Part shown: positions 48,719 to 56,896 of the stretch, in pieces | Position numbering within the stretch: the stretch's first letter is position 1 | Layout of the letters: each line of letters starts with the position of its first letter | DNA from: a bacterium UBP14_UBA6098 | GTDB lineage: Bacteria > UBP14 > UBA6098 | DNA: 64,000 nucleotides | Direction of reading: 5' to 3' | NCBI GenBank assembly: GCA_002428525.1 | Contig: DIWU01000011.1 | Span: forward strand, 25,156-89,155 | The notes under the pieces: model-generated | What the model saw: the letters and a program-made list of their open reading frames with translations, nothing else | Told to the model about the DNA's origin: nothing | Database searches by the model: none | Position numbers and translations under genes: made by a program

Positions 48719-49397
48719 TCGAAACCCCCGAAGTTTCTATAATATCCACCATCTCGTCGAGGCCTTCCTCGGGAGGGCCGCCGGAGTATATATTGTGAAA
48801 ACAACCATCTCGCTTATTTGAGTAATACTCGATTATCGGAGCGGTGTTCTCGTCGTAAACAGCGAGCCTGTGCCTAAGCATCTCCTCGGTGTCGTCCACG
48901 CGTCGAACTATTCTGCCGCCGCAGTCGTCGCAAACCGAATCGACCTTGGGCGGCCGGTCTATCATATTGTATATCTTCCCGCAAGACTCGCAATTCGCTC
49001 TGCCGAGCGCCCTCTCGATTATCTCGTCATAGGGCATCCACAGATTGAAAATAAAATCGAAGCCGATGTTCATCTTTTCAAAGAGCGCTTCGAGAAGCTT
49101 CGCCTGATCCAGCGTCCGAGGAAAACCGTCGAGTATGAAGCCGTTTTCCATATCGCTCATCGATAGACAGCGCTGAAAGATCTCGATCATAATCTCGTCC
49201 GGAACCAACTCCCCTCTTTCCAGAAAGGGCGCGACCTTATTGCCGCAATCACTACCGGACTCCACAGCCTCGCGAAGTATCTGTCCCGTCGAGACATGCG
49301 GAATTCTATATCGTTTTGAAAGAGACCCGGCATAGGTTCCCTTACCCGAGCCGGGGGGGCCTAAAAACAGAATACGATATCTTCTTTCTTCGGCCAA
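48705..49397 (-). CDS. adk: Adenylate kinase with zinc-binding lid
   Basis: Interconverts ATP, ADP and AMP in the cytoplasm. The 230-residue protein has the P-loop GPPGSGKGT (13-21), the AMP-binding STGQILR and GFILDGFPRT motifs, and a zinc lid with C136-x2-C139-x16-C156-x2-C159. The C-terminal 20 residues are a little longer than usual. The start is TTG, five bases after secY, with AAGGTAGG as ribosome site. Part of the secY-adk-map block. Confidence 0.97.
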   Translation of the reverse strand: MAEERRYRILFLGPPGSGKGTYAGSLSKRYRIPHVSTGQILREAVESGSDCGNKVAPFLERGELVPDEIMIEIFQRCLSMSDMENGFILDGFPRTLDQAKLLEALFEKMNIGFDFIFNLWMPYDEIIERALGRANCESCGKIYNMIDRPPKVDSVCDDCGGRIVRRVDDTEEMLRHRLAVYDENTAPIIEYYSNKRDGCFHNIYSGGPPEEGLDEMVDIIETSGVSIDSL

Positions 49398-49401
49398 AAG
49401 C

Positions 49402-50742
49402 CTACCTTCTGCCGTGGATCTTGCCCTTTTTCATAAAGCCGTCGTAGTGCCTCATGAGAAGATGGCTCTCGATCTGTTGCAGAGTGTCTATTATAACGCC
49501 TACCAAGATCAACAAGGTCGTTCCGCCAAGGGCGTATGCCATCCCCGAACCGCCGGTGAGACCCTGCATAAACCAAACCGGAACAATCGCGATAAGCGCC
49601 AATCCGATAGCACCCGGAAGGGTGATCCTCGTGAGGACTTTTTCGATATAATCGGAGGTCTGTTTGCCCGGTCTTCTTCCGGGGATAAAACCACCATACT
49701 TCTTCATATTCTCCGCCACATCGATCGGGTTAAAGATAACCGCGGTATAGAAATAAGCGAAGAAAATAATTATGATGGCATAAATGATATTGTAAATGAC
49801 CGATCCTCCGGAGAACACCGAGTTCAGGACATTCTTCACACCGCCCTCGGGCAGGAAGCCGATGATAACCGCGGGGATGAACATAACCGAGCTGGCGAAG
49901 ATGATCGGGATAACACCGGCGGCGTTGATCCTGAGGGGCAGATGAGTCGAACTGCCGCCGTAAACCTTGCGGCCGACAACCTTACGAGCGTATTGAACCG
50001 GAATCTGTCTTGTTCCCTGCGAAAGCAGAATTGCGGCGGCGATGAAGATCAATAGACCGATGACAAGGATCACCTCGGCAATAATCGACCTTCCACCCTC
50101 GAACAGAAGCACAACCTCTTGAGTGATATAGAGCGGCAACCTCGAAACGATACCGACTAAGATAAGAATGCTCATCCCGTTGCCGATACCCTTCTCTGTC
50201 ATAAGCTCGCCCATCCACATGATGAGAACCGCGCCCGTCGTCAAGCTCAGAACTCCCATAATTGTGAACTTCCAGCCGATAAAGGCCGGCGCGATAACCA
50301 TGAAGTCGGCATGCGATGCCATGTTCTGCAGGTATGTCACCATACCGAAGGACTGCGCCGCGGCGATGAAGATCGTGCCGTATCTGGTATATTGTGTGAT
50401 CTTGCGTCTTCCCTCTTCGCCCTCTTTCTGAAGCTTTTGGAAATAGGGAATCACAGCTCCGAGAAGCTGAAGAATGATCGACGCGGTGATATAGGGCATA
50501 ATTCCGGTGGCGAAGATCGTGGCTCTGCTGAAAGCGCCGCCGACGAACATATCGTAAAGACCGAACAGACCGCCCATCTCGGCTGAGCCGAAGGCGCGCT
50601 GAAGCCCTGAAAGACTTATCCCCGGCAATGGTATATGCCCGCCGAACCTATAAAGAAGGAGCATCCCGATTGTGAAAAAGACCTTCTTTCTGAGATCGGG
50701 GATCTTGAAAATGTTCGATATTGAATCGAGAACTCTTCTCAT
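49402..50742 (-). CDS. secY: Protein translocase subunit SecY
   Basis: Central channel of the Sec translocon in the inner membrane. The 446-residue protein has ten predicted membrane helices. Family landmarks include RFGGHIPLPGI near the N-terminus, the GIMPYITASIILQLL motif of helix 2, ITQYTRYGTIFIA, GIGNGMSILI and the cytoplasmic loop KKYGGFIPGRRPGK-TSDYIEKVL that contacts SecA. Its ATG overlaps the rplO stop by four bases. Confidence 0.98.
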   Translation of the reverse strand: MRRVLDSISNIFKIPDLRKKVFFTIGMLLLYRFGGHIPLPGISLSGLQRAFGSAEMGGLFGLYDMFVGGAFSRATIFATGIMPYITASIILQLLGAVIPYFQKLQKEGEEGRRKITQYTRYGTIFIAAAQSFGMVTYLQNMASHADFMVIAPAFIGWKFTIMGVLSLTTGAVLIMWMGELMTEKGIGNGMSILILVGIVSRLPLYITQEVVLLFEGGRSIIAEVILVIGLLIFIAAAILLSQGTRQIPVQYARKVVGRKVYGGSSTHLPLRINAAGVIPIIFASSVMFIPAVIIGFLPEGGVKNVLNSVFSGGSVIYNIIYAIIIIFFAYFYTAVIFNPIDVAENMKKYGGFIPGRRPGKQTSDYIEKVLTRITLPGAIGLALIAIVPVWFMQGLTGGSGMAYALGGTTLLILVGVIIDTLQQIESHLLMRHYDGFMKKGKIHGRR

Positions 50743-51176
50743 AAGAACTTGACCTTCCCGCCTAATTTTTCCACCTTCTCGACAGCCGAGGTCGTGGCCG
50801 CATCGATAGTGATGTTTAGCGACACACGAAGTTCGCCGTCACCGAGAAGCTTAACGGGCTTTTTCCCGGAGATAAGGCCGTTCGACTTAAGAACCGCGAA
50901 GTCGATCTCTTGGCCGTCCTCGAAGCGATTCAAGTCGCGGACATTCACGATTTGGTAAATCAGCTTATATGGCGGCTTGAACCCTTTTTTCGGAGTTCGG
51001 CGAATAAGCGGCATTTGACCGCCCTCGAACCATGTCCTGTGCTTCGCGCCGCTACGGGACATTTGCCCTTTGTGGCCTCTGCCGGAGGTTTTACCGACGC
51101 CGGAGGATTCTCCTCTGCCAACCCTTTTTCTATCTTTCTTAGCGCCCTTTGCCGGGCTAATTTCACCTAATCTCAT
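50739..51176 (-). CDS. rplO: 50S ribosomal protein L15
   Basis: Large-subunit protein of 145 residues. The glycine-rich N-terminus (KRVGRGESSGVGKTSGRGHKG) and the GGQMPLIRRTPKKGF motif are diagnostic; the C-terminal globular half ends in AVEKVEKLGGKVKFL. Its stop overlaps the secY start (ATGA). It follows rpmD by 14 bases. Confidence 0.97.
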   Translation of the reverse strand: MRLGEISPAKGAKKDRKRVGRGESSGVGKTSGRGHKGQMSRSGAKHRTWFEGGQMPLIRRTPKKGFKPPYKLIYQIVNVRDLNRFEDGQEIDFAVLKSNGLISGKKPVKLLGDGELRVSLNITIDAATTSAVEKVEKLGGKVKFL

Positions 51177-51190
51177 TATTGTCCTCCGGT

Positions 51191-51370
51191 TCAGATTTTT
51201 TCGACCTTGACGAGGTGAATCACCTTTTGAACCATACCTAAAATCGCGCCATTGGCCTCATGCTCGACAACCTGATGCATCCTTTTGAGGCCCAAACCGC
51301 GGACAGTGTCCTTTTGGTCTTTTTTATAGCCGATAGGGCTTTTTATAAGTGTAATCCTAATTCGCTCCAT
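51191..51370 (-). CDS. rpmD: 50S ribosomal protein L30
   Basis: A 59-residue protein, the bacterial short form of L30. It reads IRITLIKSPIGYKKDQKDTVRGLGL, then KRMHQVVEHEANGAILGMVQ, and ends in VIHLVKVEKI. The ATG follows GAGAGGCACTC. It lies between rpsE and rplO as in most spc operons; some bacterial lineages lack it. Confidence 0.95.
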   Translation of the reverse strand: MERIRITLIKSPIGYKKDQKDTVRGLGLKRMHQVVEHEANGAILGMVQKVIHLVKVEKI

Positions 51371-51380
51371 GAGTGCCTCT

Positions 51381-51911
51381 CTATCTCTTTATTTTTTCGG
51401 GTTCGAGTGAGCGGCGCTTCGCGACCATATCGAGGCTCTCTTGATCGAGAAGGCCTACCATAGTAGCTTTTGCGACATTGATAGCGTTTTTCGAGCCGAG
51501 CGATTTGGTCAGAACATCCTGCACCCCGAGAACCTCGAGGATCGCACGAACGGCTCCGCCGGCGATAACGCCGGTTCCGGGGGATGCCGGCTTGAGCATA
51601 ACGCTCGCCGCTCCGAAACGACCGGTGATCTCATGACAAATCGTTCTTCCGCCGACGAGGGGAATCTGCACCATCTCTTTGTGGGCAACCTCGGTGGCTT
51701 TGCGAATCGCGTTTGCGACCTCGTTCGCCTTGCCGAGCCCGATGCCGACGCTTCCGGCCTTGTCGCCGACCGCGACGAGGGCGTTGAAGCTCATATTCTT
51801 TCCACCCTTGACTGTCTTCGCGACGCGGTTAATAGCGATAACGCGCTCTTCGTAGATATCCTCGACGGGCCTACTCGACCCTCTCGATGTATTTTTATCC
51901 TGATTCGACAT
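51381..51911 (-). CDS. rpsE: 30S ribosomal protein S5
   Basis: Decoding-fidelity protein of the small subunit. The 176-residue protein has the double-stranded RNA-binding domain ([32 protein letters not shown]) and the S5 C-terminal domain ([35 protein letters not shown]). The ATG with GGGAG six bases before was chosen over an in-frame TTG four codons upstream. Confidence 0.97.
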   Translation of the reverse strand: MSNQDKNTSRGSSRPVEDIYEERVIAINRVAKTVKGGKNMSFNALVAVGDKAGSVGIGLGKANEVANAIRKATEVAHKEMVQIPLVGGRTICHEITGRFGAASVMLKPASPGTGVIAGGAVRAILEVLGVQDVLTKSLGSKNAINVAKATMVGLLDQESLDMVAKRRSLEPEKIKR

Positions 51912-51938
51912 ATTCACTCCCAAATTCGTGTTTGGAGA

Positions 51939-52298
51939 TTAGAACACAAGGCCGCCCTCACGGGCGCCGTCCGCCAAAGCCTTGACTCTGCCGTGATATA
52001 AAAGACCGTGTCTATCGCATACTATACTTAAGACACCCTTTTCCTTGGCCAATTCGGCCATTCTGTTGCCGACTATAGTCGCGACCTTAGTTTTATTCTG
52101 GCCGGCTATCTTTTCCTTAAGGGTCGGGTCGAGCGAGGAGGTCGCGGCGATCGTGATACCCTTATCGTCGTCGATGATTTGGGCGTAAATGTGCCTATCG
52201 CTACGGTTTATAACCATACGCGGCTTTTCAGCCGTGCCGTGGATTCTCTTTCTAATATGAACGACCCTTTTCTCGTGCCTAACAGCTTTTGTTCTCAT
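51939..52298 (-). CDS. rplR: 50S ribosomal protein L18
   Basis: Binds 5S rRNA in the central protuberance. The 119-residue protein shows KRIHGTAEKPRMVINRSDRHIYAQIIDD and AELAKEKGVLSIVCDRHGLLYHGRVKALADGAREGGL, both typical. Cys replaces a more usual small residue in IVCDRHG. The ATG follows GAGGTC. Position between rplF and rpsE is standard. Confidence 0.97.
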   Translation of the reverse strand: MRTKAVRHEKRVVHIRKRIHGTAEKPRMVINRSDRHIYAQIIDDDKGITIAATSSLDPTLKEKIAGQNKTKVATIVGNRMAELAKEKGVLSIVCDRHGLLYHGRVKALADGAREGGLVF

Positions 52299-52313
52299 TT
52301 TTGACCTCTATCG

Positions 52314-52898
52314 CTATTTAGCCGCCGATTTTCCGGCCTTGAGCTGAATTCTCTCGTCGGAATAGCGGACACCTTTGCTCTTGTAAACATCGGGCTTGCG
52401 GAAACTGCGAATCTTCGCGGCGACCTGACCGACTAACTGTCTGTCAAATCCGGTGATTTTGATAGTGCCGGTAAGAAGTTGGTTCGGGGTTCCGTCGGCT
52501 GTGATCTTGCGCTTAGGGGTTTCGGCCAAAAGCTTAATCCCGTCGGGCGGAATGAAGTATATCTGGTGGCTGTGACCCAAGGAGAGCATTATGCCGTTAT
52601 CGCGTTGCTCGACCTTGTAGCCGACACCGATAATCTCGAGGTTCTTCTCGAAACCGGTGTTGACACCGACAACCATATTGTCGATCAAGGAGCGCACGAG
52701 GCCGTGTTGCGACCTCGAGGGTATAGAATCATCTTTTCTCAAGATGTGAATCTCATTGCCCTCTTGCTTGATCGAGACATAATCCAGAAAATCATTCTCG
52801 AGGACACCCTTCGGGCCGGAAACCTTTAGGTGATTGCCATCGATTTCAACCTTAACTCCGGCTGGAATAACGATAGGCTTTTTTCCAATTCGGCTCAT
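52314..52898 (-). CDS. rplF: 50S ribosomal protein L6
   Basis: Large-subunit protein near the factor-binding site. The 194-residue protein carries SRIGKKPIVIPAGVKVEI, KVSGPKGVLE and the C-terminal RKPDVYKSKGVRYSDE motif, where the family consensus is KPEPYKGKGIRY. A tail of about 12 residues is slightly longer than E. coli L6. The ATG follows AAGGGGTTAAA. Confidence 0.97.
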   Translation of the reverse strand: MSRIGKKPIVIPAGVKVEIDGNHLKVSGPKGVLENDFLDYVSIKQEGNEIHILRKDDSIPSRSQHGLVRSLIDNMVVGVNTGFEKNLEIIGVGYKVEQRDNGIMLSLGHSHQIYFIPPDGIKLLAETPKRKITADGTPNQLLTGTIKITGFDRQLVGQVAAKIRSFRKPDVYKSKGVRYSDERIQLKAGKSAAK

Positions 52899-52907
52899 TT
52901 TAACCCC

Positions 52908-53303
52908 TTACCATATATAACAGAGCACCTCGCCGCCGACTCCGAGCATCCTCGCCTGCCGATCGGTAAGCACTCCTTTGGAAGTTGATAGAATCGCGAC
53001 GCCGAGGCCGTTTCGGACGCGCGGAAGCTTCTCGAGTCCGGCATAAATACGCCTACCGGGCTTGCTAACACGTTTGATACCCTTAACAACCGGTTGTCCC
53101 TCGTCATAGCGGAGGTAAACCCTCAGCTCCGGGCGGGGACCTTCGGTCGGAAGGATCTTATAGCCGCGGATGAACTTCTCTTCGGTGAGAATTCTGGCTA
53201 TGTTATGTCTCATTTTGCTCGAAGGCATGTCGACGGCCTTTTTCCCCGCAATGATTCCATTGCGGACGCGAGTCAACATATCGGAAATGGGATCTGTCAT
53301 CAT
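52908..53303 (-). CDS. rpsH: 30S ribosomal protein S8
   Basis: Central-domain 16S rRNA-binding protein; in E. coli it also represses the spc operon mRNA. The 131-residue protein starts MTDPISDMLTRVRNGI and has the signature ISTSKGVLTDRQARMLGVGGEVLCYIW. Two adjacent ATG codons exist at the start; either is possible. Confidence 0.97.
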   Translation of the reverse strand: MMTDPISDMLTRVRNGIIAGKKAVDMPSSKMRHNIARILTEEKFIRGYKILPTEGPRPELRVYLRYDEGQPVVKGIKRVSKPGRRIYAGLEKLPRVRNGLGVAILSTSKGVLTDRQARMLGVGGEVLCYIW

Positions 53304-53323
53304 AATTTACATTCCTCCCTTTT

Positions 53324-53509
53324 CTACCAGCTTGCCTTCCTCACCCCGGGGACTTCTCCCTTAAGGGCGAGTTCTCGAAAGCATATCCTGCATAGTCCGA
53401 AATCTCTCATATAGGCCCGCGGCCTGCCGCAACGCTGACAACGGTTGACAGCTCTCACTCCGAATTTCGGCTTTCTGTTCGCTTTGGCGATAAGGCTCTT
53501 TCTCGCCAT
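53324..53509 (-). CDS. rpsN: 30S ribosomal protein S14, zinc-binding short form
   Basis: A 61-residue type Z protein. The zinc site is C-x2-C in [12 protein letters not shown] and C-x2-C in [11 protein letters not shown]. It ends in the conserved [13 protein letters not shown]. This C+ form is ancestral and common in zinc-replete lineages. It lies between rplE and rpsH, the usual place. Confidence 0.97.
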   Translation of the reverse strand: MARKSLIAKANRKPKFGVRAVNRCQRCGRPRAYMRDFGLCRICFRELALKGEVPGVRKASW

Positions 53510-53532
53510 GAAATCACCTCGTAAAAAGACGT

Positions 53533-54078
53533 TTATTTTGACTTAAATGGGAAACCGAAGGCTACTAATAGCTCAAAGGCTTCCTCATCCGTTTTGGCTG
53601 TTGTGACGATCGTGATATTCATCCCTTTGACCTGCTCGATAGCATCGTAATTGATCTCGGGGAAGATAATCTGCTCTTCGATTCCGAGGGTATAATTGCC
53701 CCGGCCGTCGAAGGCGTTAGGGTTCATTCCGCGGAAGTCGCGAATACGCGGAATCGAGATATTGATTAGCCTGTCGAGAAAATCGAACATCCGGTCGCCG
53801 CGAAGGGTCGAGGCCGTTCCGATGGCCATCCCCTTGCGGAGAGCGAAGTTCGAGACGCTCTTTTTAGCCTTGCAGATCTTCGGCTTCTGGCCGGAGATAA
53901 GTGTCAGCTCTTCGACAGCGCCCTCAAGAAGCTTCGCGTTTCGGGAGGACTTGCCTACACCGATATTGATCACGATCTTCTCGAGCTTCGGTATTTCGTT
54001 GACATTGCCGTATTGGAACTTCTCCGCCATCTTCGGGAGAACCTCTTGCTTGTATTTTTCTCTATATCTGGATGCCAT
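53533..54078 (-). CDS. rplE: 50S ribosomal protein L5
   Basis: 5S rRNA-binding protein of the central protuberance, 181 residues. It shows [44 protein letters not shown] and [21 protein letters not shown], followed by [20 protein letters not shown]. The ATG follows AGGAGTGCGAA. Standard position after rplX. Confidence 0.98.
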   Translation of the reverse strand: MASRYREKYKQEVLPKMAEKFQYGNVNEIPKLEKIVINIGVGKSSRNAKLLEGAVEELTLISGQKPKICKAKKSVSNFALRKGMAIGTASTLRGDRMFDFLDRLINISIPRIRDFRGMNPNAFDGRGNYTLGIEEQIIFPEINYDAIEQVKGMNITIVTTAKTDEEAFELLVAFGFPFKSK

Positions 54079-54087
54079 TTCGCACTC

Positions 54088-54426
54088 CTACGCGTCGATC
54101 ATCTCGCGGCATTTCCGGCAAATACGTGCCTTGCTACCGTCGTCTGTAAAATGTGTTCCGATCCTCGCGGCCGCTCCGCATTTCGGGCAAACAACCATAA
54201 CATTCGAAACGTTAATCGGGGCTTCGCGTTCCTGAATCCCGCCCTGCTGAGTGGCGCTCGTCGGTTTTGTATGTCTGTGAATGAAGTTCACTCCTTCGAC
54301 AACAACCCTGCGCGTTCTCGGGTAAACCTTGAGAACCTTGCCCTTCTTTCCACGGGAGTTGCCGGCGATAACCTTAACGGTATCGTTTTTCTTAACTCTG
54401 ATTGGTGCAAGCTGATTCTTTCTCAT
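54088..54426 (-). CDS. rplX: 50S ribosomal protein L24
   Basis: Assembly-initiating large-subunit protein with a KOW motif (VKKNDTVKVIAGNSRGKKGKV), 112 residues. The C-terminal half has CPKCG and CRKCRE, two zinc-knuckle pairs (C-x2-C twice) found in some bacterial L24 proteins. Its start is ATG just 11 bases after rplN. Confidence 0.96.
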   Translation of the reverse strand: MRKNQLAPIRVKKNDTVKVIAGNSRGKKGKVLKVYPRTRRVVVEGVNFIHRHTKPTSATQQGGIQEREAPINVSNVMVVCPKCGAAARIGTHFTDDGSKARICRKCREMIDA

Positions 54427-54437
54427 GTTCTACTCCA

Positions 54438-54806
54438 CTATAATACTTCGGGCGCAAGAGATACAATGCGCATGAAATTAAGCTCCCTGAGCTCTCTGGC
54501 GACCGGACCGAAAACTCTCGTCCCACGGGGCTCGCCCTGATCGTTGACGAGAACCGCCGCATTATCGTCGAAACGGATATAGCTTCCGTCGCGGCGGCGA
54601 ACTGCCTTCTTTGTCCTTACTACGACAGCCTTGGCAACCTCGCCTTTCTTGACCGCGCCGCCGGGGATAGCCTCCTTGACGGCAATCGTGACCATATCGC
54701 CGATTGTCGCAGTCTTGAGCTTGGAACCGTGAACCATGCCGATAACCATGACCCTTTTAGCGCCGGAGTTGTCGGCCACATTAAGAATTGTATTCCTCTG
54801 GACCAT
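54438..54806 (-). CDS. rplN: 50S ribosomal protein L14
   Basis: Large-subunit interface protein of 122 residues. It starts [22 protein letters not shown] and contains [49 protein letters not shown] and [15 protein letters not shown]; all are diagnostic. The ATG follows GGAGGG, and only one base separates it from the rpsQ stop. Confidence 0.98.
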   Translation of the reverse strand: MVQRNTILNVADNSGAKRVMVIGMVHGSKLKTATIGDMVTIAVKEAIPGGAVKKGEVAKAVVVRTKKAVRRRDGSYIRFDDNAAVLVNDQGEPRGTRVFGPVARELRELNFMRIVSLAPEVL

Positions 54807-54807
54807 T

Positions 54808-55071
54808 TTAACCCTCCGCCGATACTGCGCGTTCTATAATCGTCGAGACACGCCAACACACGGTCTTGGAGATCGGCCGCGACTCTATCACTCTTACCCT
54901 ATCGCCGACGCGACATTCATTAGCGGCGTCGTGTGCCTTAAGCTTCGAACGACGCTTTGTTACTTTTCCGAAAAGCGGATGGCGCACAAGGTCGGTAACC
55001 TCGACTACTACCGTCTTATCCATACGGTCCGAAGTCACGAAACCTTCGCGAACCCTTAACCTTTCTCTCAT
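54808..55071 (-). CDS. rpsQ: 30S ribosomal protein S17
   Basis: Small-subunit OB-fold protein of 87 residues. It shows [30 protein letters not shown] and [23 protein letters not shown]. It is the first gene of this ribosomal block: the gene that normally precedes it, rpmC (L29), is not upstream. Instead a terminator and fabG are found, so a promoter must lie in the roughly 60 bases between that terminator and the ATG, though none is clear. The ATG follows CTGGAGG. Confidence 0.97.
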   Translation of the reverse strand: MRERLRVREGFVTSDRMDKTVVVEVTDLVRHPLFGKVTKRRSKLKAHDAANECRVGDRVRVIESRPISKTVCWRVSTIIERAVSAEG

Positions 55072-55132
55072 CGTATCCTCCAGTTATCTAAACGGGCGGT
55101 TCCTATGCTATCTACTTGAAAAATATAAACAT

Positions 55133-55155
55133 AAAAAAACCGCGATGAACGCGGG
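55133..55155 (-). terminator. Rho-independent terminator after fabG
   Basis: On the minus strand CCGCG/CGCGG stem with a five-base loop is followed by seven T. It separates the tRNA-Ala/fabG unit from the ribosomal operon. A further inverted repeat CCCGAG/CTCGGG lies upstream at about 55183-55215. Confidence 0.75.
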
Positions 55156-55269
55156 AAACACTACATAATTAATGTAATGTATCCCGAGGCTTTGGTCTGC
55201 GCCATTCGGCTCGGGGACGAATGACGCCAATTCAAACAAGCAGTTATTCACTGCGATAATATTCTATTA

Positions 55270-56001
55270 TCAGGCTATCAGCATTCCGCCATCGACCGGA
55301 ATAACAGCTCCGGTGATATAATCGGAATTGGCCGAAGCCAAGAAAAGAGCAAGTTCGGCGACATCCTCGGGCCTCCCGGGAAGACCGCCTAATAATACTT
55401 TATTCAAAAAGGTTTCAATCGCTTCCTTAGGAAGCCGCTCGGTCATCTCGGTTGCGATGAATCCCGGCGCTATAGCATTGACGCGAACACCGCGACCCCC
55501 AAGCTCTTTGGCGAGCGACATCGTCAGACCAACAAGCCCCGCCTTCGAAGCGGCATAATTCGCCTGCCCGGCGTTGCCCATGCTCCCAACCACGCTCGAC
55601 ATATTGATGATCTTGCCGTAACGAGCCTTGATCATATGCTTCGCCGCGGCGCGGCTCATGAGAAACGGCCCGCGAAGGTTGACCCTGAGAACATCGTCGA
55701 AGCTCTCAGCCTTCATCCGGAGGACCAGCGCGTCGCGCGTGATTCCAGCGTTGTTTACAAGAATTTCTAAAGAACCGAATCTCTCTATCGCCCTATCGAC
55801 AACCTCTTGAGCGCCCTCCTCGGAGGAAATATCGGAGGCGATTCCGACAGCTCCGAGCCTCTTCGCGATTGACTCGACAGCCCCTTCGTCGATATCCGCA
55901 AGGACAAGGTTCGCCTTCTCCCGCGCAAATCTCTCCGCGATCGCGGCGCCTATCCCGCGCGCCGCTCCGGTGATAATCGCTGTCTTACCCGCAAGGTTCA
56001 T
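55270..56001 (-). CDS. fabG: 3-oxoacyl-[acyl-carrier-protein] reductase
   Basis: NADPH-dependent reductase of the fatty-acid elongation cycle. The 243-residue short-chain dehydrogenase has the TGAARGIG cofactor motif (11-18), NNAG (83-86), catalytic S136 in NMSSVVG, and Y149-x3-K153 in NYAASK. The QANYAASKAGL and ending GAVIPVDGGMLIA are close to FabG. The ATG lies nine bases from the 3' end of tRNA-Ala and has no ribosome site. A general SDR with another substrate is less likely. Other fab genes are not in the window. Confidence 0.93.
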   Translation of the reverse strand: MNLAGKTAIITGAARGIGAAIAERFAREKANLVLADIDEGAVESIAKRLGAVGIASDISSEEGAQEVVDRAIERFGSLEILVNNAGITRDALVLRMKAESFDDVLRVNLRGPFLMSRAAAKHMIKARYGKIINMSSVVGSMGNAGQANYAASKAGLVGLTMSLAKELGGRGVRVNAIAPGFIATEMTERLPKEAIETFLNKVLLGGLPGRPEDVAELALFLASANSDYITGAVIPVDGGMLIA

Positions 56002-56010
56002 ATTATAAAA

Positions 56011-56083
56011 TGGAGCCGATGGGAGTCGAACCCACGGCCTCCAGAGTGCGATTCTGGCGCTCTCCCAACTGAGCTACGGCCCC
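56011..56083 (-). tRNA. tRNA-Ala (anticodon CGC)
   Basis: Full cloverleaf of 73 bases on the minus strand. The acceptor GGGGCCG pairs with CGGCTCC (one G-U) and the discriminator is A. The anticodon stem CCAGA/TCTGG has loop ATCGCAC, anticodon CGC, reading GCG (alanine). The T-arm is GTGGGTTCGACTCCCAT. CCA is not encoded. fabG begins nine bases downstream. Confidence 0.96.
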
Positions 56084-56435
56084 GATTTCTTAATCTTTCG
56101 AAAGGCCGGTAGTGCGCCGGCATAATCAAATAAACAAGACCGGGCGATTTACCTCGGCCGAGAACTTCACCATGATATTCCTCGCGATTGCTTATGTCAA
56201 GCAGTTTTTTTTCGCTGTATTAATAAATTTTTTATTGTCTTTTAAGTCGCGATAATTTATTCTGATGCCGAATAAATATAATAGCATGAGTTATTGAATA
56301 AGCTATTAGCATAAGATATTGTTTAACAATAAGTTCCGTTAATTACTTAAATTATTACTTTATGCCTATCCCCCGCTACAATCAGCCTTTTCTCAGTGTT
56401 GACTTTCAAATAAAAATGTCTATCCTTTCCGCGTT
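56084..56435. other. AT-rich divergent intergenic region
   Basis: Contains no gene I can support. It holds the upstream region of tRNA-Ala, a short inverted GCCGG...CCGGC near 56104-56119, a long AT-rich stretch (about 56215-56375), and the promoter of the DUF494-like gene at its right end. An AAAGGCCGG piece near 56100 recalls one arm of the cloverleaf repeats but the rest does not match. Confidence 0.55.
56399..56426 (+). promoter_or_regulatory. Promoter implying a leaderless mRNA for the DUF494-like gene
   Basis: TTGACT and TATCCT separated by 16 bases. The -10 box ends nine bases before the ATG, which has no Shine-Dalgarno sequence, so the transcript would start about two to four bases ahead of the start codon. 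Confidence 0.5.
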
Positions 56436-56885
56436 ATGAACAACAGACTCTTAGACGCCTTGATGATTGTCGCCGAATCGGTATATCGCGCCGAAGCGGG
56501 AACCTGCTTTGCTCCCGACGAGACAAAGAAAAACCTCCTCGAACAGGGCTTCTCCCAAGATGAGGCCGAAAAGGCCGTCGGCTGGGTATCCGATAGAATT
56601 ACGACCTTTCGAAAAGGCCGCAAGCCGCTTCGAGTCCTATCGAGCTTCGAGAGAGTTCACCTCACTACAGAAGGTTCCGGGCTTCTCCTGAAACTGCGCA
56701 ACCTCGGCCTTCTCACCGACGAACATATCGAACTAATCATCGCGAGGGCACTGCTATTGGACGAGTTGCCCATCGACGGCGAGAGCATACGGAATATGGC
56801 CTTCGTCCTCCTTTTCGACCTTAAAAACAACCGCGACGGTTTCTCTATGTATATCGACTCCGATAAAAGCGATGTCGCGAATTAA
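56436..56885 (+). CDS. DUF494/Smg-like protein
   Basis: A 149-residue helical protein. The spacing of motifs resembles the Smg/DUF494 family: LLDALMIVAESVYR at the start, LEQGFSQDEAEKAVGWVSD, RVLSSFERVHLTTEGSGLLLKL, then LGLLTDEHIELIIARAL and a late NMAFVLLFDL. Function in E. coli is unknown. Family members often sit near topA or dprA; here the partner is a rhomboid protease 11 bases downstream. Assignment is moderately sure. Confidence 0.7.
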   Translation: MNNRLLDALMIVAESVYRAEAGTCFAPDETKKNLLEQGFSQDEAEKAVGWVSDRITTFRKGRKPLRVLSSFERVHLTTEGSGLLLKLRNLGLLTDEHIELIIARALLLDELPIDGESIRNMAFVLLFDLKNNRDGFSMYIDSDKSDVAN

Positions 56886-56896
56886 TCGATAACCGA

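Noticed and set aside
56002..56033. TTCGAC-17-TATAAT directly before fabG as a promoter
   Set aside because: The TATAAT abuts the ATG, so transcription would start inside the coding sequence, and the -35 is the tRNA T-loop; coincidence is likelier.
56095..56125. Third copy of the cloverleaf repeat
   Set aside because: Only about nine bases (AAAGGCCGG) match one arm; no closing stem or other hairpins are present.
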